Source: Oxytricha trifallax (lineage: Eukaryota; Ciliophora; Spirotrichea; Sporadotrichida; Oxytrichidae). Taken from it: a stretch of DNA of 64,000 nt. The position numbers and the translations under genes are program-made. The notes below the pieces were generated by a model. It had not been told where the DNA came from, made no database searches, and saw nothing but the letters and a program-made list of their open reading frames with translations. Below, piece after piece: positions 10,466 to 22,287 of the stretch; position 1 is the stretch's first letter; every line of letters starts with the position of its first letter. Location of the stretch: positions 1-64,000 of the forward strand of contig ARYC01017704.1 in assembly GCA_000711775.1 (NCBI GenBank), given 5' to 3'.

Positions 10466-12709
10466 AATATTTATTGAAAAAAATCAGTATCTCTCCTCCC
10501 AAATTGATTTCTATTTATTTTTTATTATATTAGCTAATCTAAGAATGGTAATTAATTGGAATCTAGCATTTTGCTTTGTAAAATCCAGAATATAACTATA
10601 AAATACTATAGATTTTTCACATTGCTAATGCATAATCATAAATTGATAAAGGAGACAGAGTTATTTATAATGCTGAAAACTAAAGCACTAAGTTTTATGA
10701 GATAATAAAAAGAATATTTTAATATTTAAGAAGGAAAACAAATTTATGGATGAACATATTACTATATTTATATTTTACAAGTTAGCTATTTATAATAAAC
10801 TAAAATAATTTATGTTATTAAGAATTTTGAAGTAAAATATTATTAATCAATTTTTTCCTAAATAAATGGTGCACTAGGAGAAAAAATATATATTAAATTA
10901 AATTTTAATATAAATTAAATCAATATAAAAAAATTGAAACTTAAAAGAAAATCATTTCTTCGAATACAATCCAGGAATATCTGCATTTTACTTATCTAAA
11001 TACTATATAAAATACTCTATAAATGATGATATAAGAACCTCTTGAGTACTATGAACTCTACTTATTATTATACTAAATTTTATGCTATAAATGGATTATT
11101 TAAGTTAATGACAATTAATTATATTGCAAGTTTTAGATGGAATTTATGAAGGAATAATCTATGTTGAGGGATTGCAAAAGTTTTAATTTGAATATTAAAT
11201 GATTAAATGATCAAGTAAGATAAATTACAATTTTTATGACTAAATATTAAACTATCTTTTTAAAATTATTACATTATTTAACTCATAAATCTCTACTTTT
11301 GATTAATTTTGAGGAATATATTAATCATTTTAATATATATAATTGAGTCAGACTTCGATGAGAGTTAATAATTTCTATGATGAAACTTATTAAGACTATA
11401 TTATGAAAAATATATTTATATTAACATAAAATAGACATGAGTTGGTTGAAATAAATCAAATCTATCTTGGAAATTATTATTATTAGGCATATGCTTGGAA
11501 TCAAAATATTTAATTGTTTTGTCATTGAACAAGAATATGAAATTAGATTGATAAAATTAAGAAATAAATACCTTCCTTAATATCATAACAATAAATTCGG
11601 CATGTATAAAATGTCATTTCTTGAATATTTTCTAAGATTTCATATATATACTTAGTTTTCAAACAATCCGAAGAAATCTTAAGATAAATTTAAGTTTTTA
11701 TTACAAACTTACCTTTTTAGATATAAAATTTAAATATAATTTTATGCAGATAGTAGCTTCGTTTATTATAATTCTCAAGGTCGCTTTAAAAATAACATAA
11801 TTAAATGACTATTATCATTGGTATCCTCCTATATTGAATAGATTTTATAAAAGTTATTTAAGAGTATGATAATGAACTTTACCTCAATGAGCATGAATAT
11901 CAAATCAGAATTGATTTATCATCAAACGCGCAAAGATATAAACAAAATGAGCAATTTAAACATTTTCCATATTTTTATTATTTTAACATTTTCACAGTAG
12001 TATAAAGTGATGAATAGAGACTTAAAATTTAGAAATTTAGAACTTTTGCAAGATTTGTAAGTTTTATTACTTTTTTTTTATAATTTCAATGGTACTTAAA
12101 CCATAATTTATAATAGGGAATTGATATTTTAATATAAAAATTAATAATGATGAGTGAAAAAATAATGATGGAATAGACAATGAAGATTATTATTTTCTTT
12201 AAAATTTAAAGTTGTATTGTATATATCTAGCAATATTTTTAATAGCAGTGCTGGGATAGGAGCAACATCAACTGAATTGAGTTGAAATTTCTTAAAATAA
12301 TCAGAAAGAAGAAGAAAATAACTGATCCTTTTTGAACGAAGTAGATACGAAGAAATAAAGGTTGATTGGAAAAGTTGTTTTTTATTTTTCCATTTTTGTA
12401 TATTTAAAAAAATTTAATTAAGTCTTAAATGAATTCTTAAAAAGCATCTATTTTCCTATTATTTATCATCAAGATAATTTATTATTAAATTTGGTTTCTT
12501 AATTCGTATAAAAGTGCAATAATATTTTTTTTACATTTTTCTAGAAACCAAATTATTTTTATATTCTATATAAATCTGCTTAATTTAGTAGACTCTTAAA
12601 ACTTTATGAAAAATGATAAATTTTAATATAAAATGTTCATTATAGTTGATAAAGGTAAGGCTAGTTTTGGCAAAATTTATGATGAATATTACAAATATAC
12701 TAAGATTCT
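10466..12709. other. A+T-rich stretch, no gene seen
   Basis: This is low-G+C sequence with no coding island, RNA gene or clear repeat. Short open frames are at background level. Confidence 0.5.
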
Positions 12710-12823
12710 AATATTAATAAAATACATAAAAACAGGAAATTTTAGAAATATACATCTTAAAGCATTATATATATTAAACTTAACTGCCACTGATTACCTT
12801 TAGTGACATTATAATTTGATTTA
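12710..12823 (+). repeat. Left terminal inverted repeat of the 2.6-kb element
   Basis: It pairs with 15198-15318. It includes TTAACTGCCACTGATTACC and ends inward in ACATTATAATTTGATTTA. Confidence 0.75.
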
Positions 12824-12845
12824 TATATTAAACTTTATAATTTAA

Positions 12846-15182
12846 ATGATCTTTTTTGGAAATCAAAATCAACTGTCTAATCATGGAGGCAGTTCATACA
12901 ATTACTCATCTTAAGCTTAAAACAATTAAAATTAATAGCCAGGCCGCAGACAAGCAAACTACACCCAGAGGCCATTCAGTGATTTGATAGAGAAAGACAA
13001 GCGATCATTCTTTAGGAGAAGATTCCTAACAATTCTACTTGGCGGTTATAGAATAGTATACAACGAAGCTGATGATGAATCAACCTGATCATGCCTGCAA
13101 TAGTTGTAATTGTCACATTGATTCTTAAGGATGATAGAAATGCAGCACTTGTAATTGGTGGTGTAGTCCCATTCGCTTTAAACCTGATTCTTTAAACTGC
13201 AAGTTTTTTAGTTTAAAGAATTATCAATAAGGAAAGTGTAGCTAAAGTATAAAAGGACTTATATGAAAGAAGTGGTAGGGATGCTCTTTTATTTATAGTT
13301 CCAGATCGATCATCAATTTTTTAACTAATAAAATGCTTGTTTGGAACAGGTTTATATGGAGTGTTAATGATTAGTTCATTCACGAAGACACTTTAATGAA
13401 GCATATAAAGAACTACTCGGACAACAAATACTGCTACTACATAATTACGGTGGTTAGAAAATATTGTCAAGCTATTCTTTGTATTACGCACCTATTCCAG
13501 TGAGCACACCTTATCTTACTAATGATAGGTTTTCAATATTTTCTCATCATTACCAAAGAGATGCTTACTCAATCATAATTTCAGGTTCTGTATTTATAGC
13601 TTCTAGTGCAGCAAGTAATATGTCCTTATTATAATAATTTGTATGGTTACTTTGAAGTTGCATATTGGGCAAATTTAGGTCATCTGATTCTAAAAGATTT
13701 TGGCTTGCTTGGATATTCAATTTTTACCTTAATGTGGCTTTTCGAGCAAGTTGACTTTCACATTTTAGGATCATCGACAAGAACTAGTGATATTAGAATT
13801 GTGCTCAGATGTCCTCTTTTTAGTCGGAATGTACATTTTATGCATTCATGAAAGTTACAAGAAAGTAATCATCATGGGAGTTATTTTGGCGTTTTTCTCA
13901 TAATATAACATCTGGCTTAATTTCCGCATCAAAGAGCCATTCAAAGTAGTTAATGAAAAGTTTATTTAACTATAAGACTATATGAACGTAGAATTCAGTT
14001 AAATGAAGACTGGCAAAGATAGCAATGTAGCAGTTTTTTCAATCAAATGAATAAAGGCATAAAGTTAATGATGTTAATATCATTTAAATCAATCATTCCT
14101 ATTGCAGGTGATATAATACTCAATTGAATTGTAATGGCTGATGCCATTAAATTTGATGATATAAATCAATTTAAATAAAAAATCATTGCCTTATTTGCAG
14201 TTGCATTTGCTCTAGCTGAGAGCAAATCTAAAGACTCAAATTTGAATGACCTTGATGATCTATATGACTTCTTGTTGGGAAACATTGGTAAGAATTAGCC
14301 AGTCAAGAGACAAAGCAAATAATATTAAAACTTTGAATGATCCTTGGTAAAATGCATTCAAATAAGCAAAGCTAACAAACTAGAGATGAAGACGAGCCTT
14401 GGATAGCTCAAACAAAAAATACCAATTCTGTTACTACACTTGGCAAAAACTAAAGCCAATAATCACAGGCTTAAGGTAATCTTTACGAGAAGAAGGTATT
14501 ATTGGGTTAAATTTTTTTGCTATGTTTCAAAGAATAACATGCTTTCTTCCCTAAAATTTGCTTGAGTTAATCAAGGGTGGGTTTAAAAGAAACATAGAAA
14601 TTGGAGACTTTATCAGATCTAGATCAAAGTAAATCGCATTTGAAATATGCTAGCTTAAAATCAGTCAGATTAGCATTTCATTATAGTCTTGAAAATTTTG
14701 TTATGCGAGAATTAAGTTTGCCTTCAAATGAAGAATTAGAGGTAAGCATTATCACATTTTAATCATTCTTTTACAGAAAGAGTTAAGGCAGTACGATCAA
14801 GAGTGGTTTTTTGCAGGAGAAGAGTATTTTTGGAACGCAGCAAAAGAAAAGAACTTCCCTAACCTGTAAAGAATAATAGAAGAGAAAGGTTAATATTTCG
14901 CACATAGACTTAAGTACTGCCTTGAAGAGGAAACTAAATTTAATGTAAATTTAAACATTAACCTTTTTGCTCTCATTATAGCTATTTGAATTCAGAAGTG
15001 AAGTTATCAGAGGTATTAAGAGCAATATTAATATGGAGCTCCTCTACTAAACAAACGCAAACGATGAGAGTTTCTCAATTCAAGCAGAGAAGCATATACT
15101 TAGAAATTTACGTGTTTAATTAGATAATATATTTCTTGGATATCCTATGTATTCATCTTGTGCATAAGTTATATACTATTGA
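12846..15182 (+). pseudogene. Multi-pass membrane-protein gene inside the TIR element, frame-disrupted
   Basis: ATG 12846 opens an Asn/Gln-rich N-terminus (MIFFGNQNQLSNHGG) followed by a basic stretch (EKDKRSFFRRRFLTILLGG). The frame then shifts near 13080, again near 13390, 13620 and 13790, and further on toward 14100-14500. Each piece is clearly protein-like and several are membrane segments: AIVVIVTLIL, ALVIGGVVPFALNLIL, YSIIISGSVFIASS, LLGYSIFTLMWLF, DVLFLVGMYILCI and VIIMGVILAFF. The C-terminal ~150 residues (from ETLSDLDQSKSHLKY) are intact across two tiny introns, 14742-14776 and 14945-14981. Both have GTAA starts and AG ends and both are in phase 0; this part ends at the TGA at 15180-15182. 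I read it as a five-or-more-pass membrane protein with a soluble C-terminal domain, family unrecognised. Intact introns argue for recent or slow decay. Some frame changes could instead be tiny unrecognised IESs. Confidence 0.55.
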
Positions 15183-15197
15183 ATAAAGAAAGTTAGT

Positions 15198-15318
15198 TTA
15201 AATCAAATTATAATGTGACTAAAGGTAGTCAGTGGCAGTTAAGTTTAATATATATATATATAATGATTTAATTTGTATATTTCTAAAATTTCCTGTTTTT
15301 ATGTATTTAATTAATATT
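15198..15318 (-). repeat. Right terminal inverted repeat of the 2.6-kb element
   Basis: It is the inverted copy of 12710-12823, with a longer TATATA run at 15247-15263. Confidence 0.75.
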
Positions 15319-15715
15319 GATAAACCGAATATAAGGGAATTGATTCATTCATAAATTAAATCTTCAGAATAAAACGATTAAATTAATAGAACTAGAGGAG
15401 ATCAATACAGCATCATTTATTAATATAATTAATTAATTTAAAAATCATAATTTTTTAATGGAATAAGAGATTGAAATAGTAAAATATAGATGTTATAAAT
15501 ATATCGAGAAGGGTTAGATGGATATAAAACAGTTTTTATTTTATTGTTAGTTTAAAAAATTAATTTAGTACTATGTGTAAAAATTACGTGAGTTAGCATG
15601 ATAGATAATATGCGTATATTTGATTATATTAATTTTATTGTAATGCTTAGTTAGATAGGGACCTTTTACTTTACTTTGAATGTTATTCTTTAAAGGAAGG
15701 TTCCCCAAAAAGCTG

Positions 15716-16090
15716 ATGATGGTATTATAGGAATTTATGTAGCCTTAGTGGCAATCCTAAAAAGAATTCCTATTCACTGGAATTCCAGTGGCTGATTCTG
15801 AAAATCTATCTGATCCTGACCTTGAATCGAAATTCAATCATGTTCAACTTGAATTAGTAACCTGCTTCTTGTTTCATCTCCAATATTATCCAAAACTGGC
15901 ATACAATTTTAGGTACTGGATCATCAAGATTATCTTACTAAAAATAAAAGCATTTTAATATTTAATGTGTAAATAGAAAAAAGGAAATACCTTATCATCC
16001 TTTTTATTTGTGGGTGGTTTTTAAAATAACATATTATTTTTTTATAGTAATTTATACATTATTTTTTATTCTTTTATAAGATACTATTGA
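15716..16090 (+). CDS. Hypothetical protein segment, up to 124 aa
   Basis: The open frame under the ciliate code starts MMVLQEFMQPQWQ and contains FTGIPVADSENLSDPDLESK and FLFHLQYYPKLAYNFRYW. G+C is raised only to about 15960, so the last ~45 codons are probably not coding; an IES boundary or the true 3' end may lie there. It follows the 2.6-kb TIR element by 400 bp. No family is recognised. Confidence 0.4.
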
Positions 16091-17636
16091 TTATATTATA
16101 AGGATGGAAAAATAAAATCTAGTTATATTCTTGAAACAATTTATTTTCTAAAAAGTTAAGTCTATCATTTTAGCGTTTTGTATCACAATTTAGCATTTTT
16201 CAAATCAAAATTTGTTTGCTAAAAGCTATATTAAAACTTAATTATTATAATATTATTACTATAATTAATAATTTTTATAATCGATTTATAAAAGCTCAGT
16301 ATTTTATGCATGCAAAATGAATTTTAAATCATAAATTACCCTAAAGAGCATTTATTATAGCATTCCAGAGGAAATTTGCCTCAACTTAAAAAGGCTTAAT
16401 TTACAAACAAACTTCAATTACCGAAGCTATAATCTCAAACAAAAATTGCAATTAAAAGAAAATCGATGACTAAAATAAAATAAAAATTTATACTTAAAAA
16501 ATAGGAATATTTTCCTAATAATCTACATGTAATAAAATCTCCACTATATTTTCAATAACAATTATGGTAGTTTAATTTAATTATATAAAAAATTCTATGT
16601 ATTGTTTAAAGAAAATCCATCAAAATTATTGAGAAATAACTTATATAAAAAGAATATACAGTTCAAAGAATTCTTTAAGTGAAAAGATGAAAATCTTTAG
16701 GAATTTGAAGTTATAAAATTATAACATCAGGAAATTGCTAATTTTGTTTAAAGGAATTTATTAATTATTCACTAAAATAAATTAATCTATTAAATAGGTG
16801 ATTATAGTAACTGAAGACATAGATTATATTATTGAAAATGCTTTGAAATATAATTCTATTCTTCTTGCATTTTCTTTGCTACTACTGTCAAAAACCTAGA
16901 TATGATTCATTTATTCTTAGAAATTAATCAAGCAATTTCATTCATTAATTAATAATTCCCTTTCTTTCAATGATGTTATATTTCAAATAAAAAAAAATTT
17001 GAAACTTCTCATTAAATCTGTCTCTTTATTACATATTAGAGTAATAATGTTTAAATGTCTAGTCCAAAATTTATATTAATTATAACGAATGACTTAAAAT
17101 TATAGATATATATGTTCGCATCGGTGATACGTCAATTCTTTGGTTAGAAATAAATTAAGTGTTTGATTAAATAAATAGACTTTAAAGCTATTTAATGATT
17201 AAAGTATGAAAACTACCACACTTTCTTGATAAACAATTTAATTCTGATTCCTTGTATCTATTAATTTAAAATAAATTCTTCAAAATAACTATATTACTTT
17301 AATAATTTAAAAAAATACTTTATGTTTAGGCTTTTCTCAAAATGCTAAATGACGACCCTTTTCAGGACATATAAGTTAATCAATAATGAACAGACATTTT
17401 TATCTTAAAATCTTTCGTTTAATTTCATACTTTATTCTTTATTTTTGAAGTTAAAGTTAAAAACCTTCATTAAATTTTGCATATCACTGCTTAATATAAA
17501 AAAAAATAATCAAATTTTGGTGTGATATTAATTGTACTTGAGTTTGTTTACTTGCTAATCCATTAAGTGGCAGCAATCATAAAAAAAATATTCCGAATAA
17601 AAACACTATTTTCATAACCTCTTTCTTTCACACTGA
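16091..17636. other. A+T-rich stretch, no gene seen
   Basis: No coding island, repeat or RNA gene could be seen. Confidence 0.5.
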
Positions 17637-18100
17637 ATTCCTACAGCGAAAGGAACGCATATAATCCTGGCAATATACTGGCTTTAAGTGTTTTCCTTGA
17701 TATATGGAATGATTAAAAGCTTTTACCAGTCCAACCGTTGCTAAAAATGTAGGCCCTAATCATTATCAAAGATATATTCAGTGTTCTAAGTTGTTGTAAT
17801 TTTCTCTGAAGTACTACATCCATATGACATCTATTGACTAGAAGTTAAACATATGCTAATATAAAATTAGGACACCCTGACTCTCCTATCGGTTAAGTAA
17901 TGTAATAGCTGACTAAATACAGCCAATTGTCCCCATGAATTTAGAACCTATAGATCAACTCCTCACCTTGTTTGCCTTAGTGTAGTATAAAGTTTCAGAA
18001 AGGATATGTAAAAAGATTAATTAAATTTATAACATTACCTCCTATTTTTTTGATATATCAATCATTGTTTCTGAACTAATTTTGATAGTTATGAATAAAA
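17637..18100 (+). CDS. Coding-like tract with a membrane segment
   Basis: A 65-codon open piece (17640-17837) reads THIILAIYWLQVFSLIYGM, then a Cys/Lys cluster (NRCQKCRPQSLSKIY) and a second hydrophobic run. Further open pieces in other frames follow to about 18100 (for example MNLEPIDQLLTLFALVQ). G+C is moderately raised to about 18000. It may be a small membrane protein or one segment of a larger gene. The frame changes are unexplained and the family is unknown. Confidence 0.3.
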
Positions 18101-19150
18101 TGTATATATATATTTAATCCAATTATAAATATAATTGAGTCGTTTATTAAGCAATTAAGCATAAAATATATAAAGCCATTAAATAAGATAAGCTAGTTGG
18201 TGAAACAATTTTTTATCTTGAGAACGGAGCCGCAAAATATTTGTAATAAAATTATACTAGTAATTAAAATATCCACTATTATAATTTTAGAAAAGCACTT
18301 CAAATGAAGTATTGAGTGCTTGTATTGCCTTGAGTTAGGAATATATAGAAATGACAGTTTAAATATAGATATGTAAACCTTGACATTTATAATAAATAAA
18401 GTGATAGACCATTTTGCTTTATAATATAAATTAATTGTTAATTTATCATAAATCCTTTTTAAAAAAAGTACTTAAACCTAATCAAATTCAAAAGATTGAG
18501 GCTTATTTATTATATTTCGATTTAAAATCAGAGATCTCAAAATAATATAAAAAAACAAAATTCTTCTTAAAAGATTTTTGAAGGTTAGTACTTGTAAATA
18601 ATAATATAAAGTATCAAGAAAAAGATTTGTTCTCTTTTAAAACATATTTGTCTTATTTAATTTGCTCTCTGTTCTTTTAAATATTTATTTAAACTTTCCC
18701 AGACGCAATTTCTAGTATTCTTTAGTAGTTATTTTAGATTAATTTGGATTAAAAATGTTCAGTTTTAAGTATTTTGCTTTCTTAAGCTCTAAAAAATTGG
18801 CAGCTAATTATTAACAAAAAGAAATGCAATTAATTTAATGGGAAACTATTCAGCAGGAAATATTTCATATTAACGCTAGAGTAATATACTGCTTCAAATA
18901 TTAAAGCTTTCAAATACTTCATAATTAATGCGATTTACTTGACTTGAATCTAAGTCGAAGAATGAATGGTTGCGACTCAGTTAAGAAATAATCGGTAATA
19001 ATTAGCAAACTAAAGTAGCTTAGAATGTAACCTTGATCAAAATAATTTTAAACTCAGGAAAATAGTGAATGTTGCTTTTAACAGTGATAATCATTGAAAT
19101 CAAAAGTTATACAAAAATATTATTACCTATTCTTTAATAATAATGATACG

Positions 19151-20780
19151 ATGAAGGCAAAGTATAATCGCTAATTGAGATGGGGTTGGATATTTATGTC
19201 AATCTAATAAATAAAAATCTAAAGTATAGAAGAAAAATTAAAAGCATGCACTTTACATTTCTTAATCTTAACAGATGACAACTATTAATCACTCACATAT
19301 TTACTTCAAAAAGAATTAATCATGTGCAGCAAATTCAAATAGTGGAAAGTCAAGCACAAATTTAATAGAAAGAGCAGCATTGATAATTAATAGGTGTAAT
19401 TACAAATTAATTGGTGCTTGACAGATGTGAAAGAGAGGAATGATAATATATATAGCATTTAAATATTCAATTTGACTCTAAGACGATTGAATGCATTAAC
19501 GATATTATAATAAAAAGTACAATAATATATAATTTGACAAATTCATTATAGAACAGAATTCTACAGTTAAATATTATGTAAAAAATATTAAACGACGAAT
19601 TCAATGAAAGTATTTATTAATAAACAACTTTTCTATAAAAAAAATAGTCAACCAATTTTATCAAAGATAATTCTTGGTCAAGCTTAAATTAATCAATTAT
19701 ATTTAATAACTAATTTTATAAACAGTTTATTGAAGGAAAATTATAAAATAAAAAGAGAGAATTTAACAAGCCAAATAAATACAATATGTCAAAGAAGAAT
19801 GGAATTATGCATGTTGATTGTGTTTAAATTATATACTGAATAATTTGTAGCTTTAATTCGAATGTATTCATAAGCATGCGCAAAGTAAAAGAATAAGACT
19901 TTGGAGATATAAAATTCTCTGTTTATGGAGTGCTTACAATTAAATATTACAAGTTTTAAGACTTCACGAAATAGCTAATACATCTTTGCTTGAAGATTTG
20001 AATGATTTAATTTAGAAACTCAAAGATTTCTCAGTGATTATAGTTTTAATTCATATAAAAAATTGTTATATTTTAAATTTCGAGAAATTAATTAAATATT
20101 TCAATTAACTATTAAAAGATGGATTAGTAGATTAGTATAACACATGCAAAATTCATTAACTAAAAATGAAATGAAATCTTTTAAAGCTTATTTTTAAATT
20201 AAATTAGCATATATATAGGTGTGTATGTAAGCAAATTAATAGAATAAAGCTAAAGATTTGGGGTTTAAAGAATAAACTGATCAAGCCAGAAATGACACTA
20301 ATTAATAAAATAAGCACATCGGCATAGAATATTCCCTATAACACTTAATAAATAACATTAACAATCTATAACAATGACAACTCTTTTTATAATTAAGATG
20401 AAATTTAAAATATCACAATTACTATGGGACAAAAAATTAGTGCAATTAAATAACAGAAAGAATTTAACGATGAATGCTAAATAAATGAACACAAATGGCC
20501 TTAATATCAAAGGATAAGCACGCAATAGCTTGAGATATAGCGCAAAACAATAATATTAAAATTGTGATAAGTTTATTAATAATAATCAAGAAATTAATAT
20601 CATAGACAAGATTAGAAGAAAATTTAAAATCTCTACCTATTAAGAATAACTCTAGAGAAATCTAGACAACCCTAATAGCAGTGTGATCGATGCATTTAAA
20701 CTGCGAAATCAGAATGAGAAATAAAATGTCAGAATTGATGAAATTGTAGCTTCAAATTCCAAGTGAGAACAGCAAAGAAG
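19151..20780 (+). CDS. Long coding-like tract in several frames, possible multi-segment gene
   Basis: ATG 19151 opens a 128-codon frame (MKAKYNRQLRWGWIF..., with LTYLLQKELIMCSKFKQWK). The same frame resumes after one TGA (19535-19537) and runs to 19993, including SQINTICQRRMELCMLIVFK. Other pieces follow: 19992-20174, then about 20228-20560 (KIWGLKNKLIKPEMTLINKIS) and about 20550-20770 (NPNSSVIDAFKLRNQNEKQ). The plus strand is A-rich throughout, as in other coding tracts here. The composition is that of a hydrophilic, Lys/Gln/Asn-rich protein. I cannot tell whether it is a real gene cut by IESs, a pseudogene, or partly chance openness. No family is recognised. Confidence 0.3.
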
Positions 20781-20799
20781 TGTGCTGTAGGATTGAATA

Positions 20800-21864
20800 A
20801 AATAGGAGGATTGAGGAAGAAAGGCATTGATATAGATATTATAGTTTTACTTTAGACTTTTATTTATTTATCAATATCTATATAGATAGAATAATATTTA
20901 ATATTGTAAAAGTAATTGATTATTTTAAAAATAAGAGATTACTCTTTTAAAATGGTCATTATCATTATTGATTTTTAAAATAGATAACTTTGATAGATTT
21001 TGTAAGAATTTATATAAATAAAGTATAGTTATTCGCTAAATAAGCGGAAATAATAAACTCAGTCAGCTGACCCTTAATTAGCCAATTATTTGCTGATTAA
21101 CTATCTCAAACAGTAATAAAAGAAACTAATAATATATATAAATGGTAAAATTATTTAAGATACTTACAGAATTTTTTATATAGTATATTAATTAATATTA
21201 AATTTACTTCAAAATTTGTATATATTTAGAGAAATTATCAGTGAATTGAATATAAATGAGGAATATGCTTAAATTTTTAATGAATAAGACAAAAATGATG
21301 CTGTAATTTAAGAAACAAACTTGGTAGCTCCTAGACTATGACAGTTAAACTCTAGCACCCGAGATTTTATGGATTCGATATATGCTTAATTAACACTCTG
21401 GTTTCAGTCAGTTAGATTAAAATATTTCGGGGAATTTAGGTAAGACTTTATTTAATATAAAAAACAGCAATAGTTCAATTATCAATATAGAAAAATAAAG
21501 AGTATCATCATACTCAGCAACTCAAATTCTTAACTTAAAAGTTAAATTTGATAAAATTTAAACAATAAATATATTAAAAAATTGAATAAAAAAGCAAGAT
21601 TACTTTTTAAAATTATTATGGCTATGCTATGTATTTAGTATCATTCTGTTTGAGCAATCAGTTTGATGAAAAGCAGCTTATCAGATAATCAAATAATAGA
21701 TAATAATAGGATATAACTTCTAGTTTTATAATTAGACTGATCCAAATAAATAGAATTCTCATTGCTATGCTTATTCTATTTGATGATGAATGGACTAATT
21801 TTTTTACTTAAAAAAGAAAAACCTCAGTCATTTGCCTAAAATTACAGTTGTCGTTAAGTTGCCC
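20800..21864. other. A+T-rich stretch, no gene seen
   Basis: The sequence between the coding-like tract and the foldback element has no coding island or repeat that I can support. Confidence 0.45.
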
Positions 21865-22287
21865 AATATTTTTGAAAACATTTGAATTTGGTAAAATCAT
21901 TCTAATTAAATTAATTTTTATTTAAATTAGTGGCAGTTAAAGTTGTCCAATTTGAACGATCTTGGGCTCATTCGATAGAGAATTCAAAATTAGCTGGACT
22001 TTATTATTGGCGGTACTATTTTATCGCATCGAGGAGAGTCGAGATAACTTCACTTTAATTAAACTCATCTAAATTCATTAAATTATACCCTCACATTAAA
22101 GTCAAGTTATCTCACTCCATGGATGCGATAAAATAGTACCGCCAATAGTAAAGTCCAGCTAATTTTGAATTCTCTATCGAATGAGCCCAAGATCGTTCAA
22201 TTGGACAACTTTAACTGCCACTAATTTAAATAAAAATTAATTTAATTAGAATGATTTTACCAAATTCAAATGCTTTTCTAAAATATT
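21865..22287. mobile_element. Foldback (MITE-like) element, ~423 bp, second complete copy
   Basis: A near-complete palindrome: the outer arms read CATTTGAATTTGGTAAAATC and its complement, and the inner arms share GAATTCAAAATTAGCTGGAC and GGCGGTACTATTTTATCGCAT with the copy at 10042-10465. The loop lies near 22045-22075. The inner arms of the two copies are very alike, while the outer A+T-rich parts have diverged. The exact ends and target duplication are less clear than in the first copy. It has no coding capacity. Confidence 0.75.

Larger units (their letters stand above)
12710..15318. mobile_element. 2.6-kb element with ~120-bp inverted ends enclosing a membrane-protein gene
   Basis: Bases 12710-12823 and 15198-15318 are inverted repeats of each other. 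They share an outer AAATACATAAAAACAGG run, an A/T dinucleotide stretch, TTAAACTTAACTGCCACTGA and an inner ACATTATAATTTGATTT. The right copy has a longer TA run. The enclosed DNA is visibly richer in G+C than either flank and is filled by one plus-strand gene (12846-15182). No transposase is recognisable. The arrangement looks like a non-autonomous DNA transposon that carries a host-type gene, or a gene locus bracketed by inverted repeats. No clean target duplication could be fixed. Confidence 0.7.

Noticed and set aside
12846-15182. TBE-type transposase as the cargo of the 2.6-kb element
   Set aside because: The encoded protein is a multi-pass membrane protein; no DDE-type motif spacing or TBE-like telomeric ends are present.
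15702-15709. Single CCCCAAAA, the telomere unit of spirotrich ciliates
   Set aside because: Only one unit, not tandem. About one such 8-mer is expected by chance in a window of this size.
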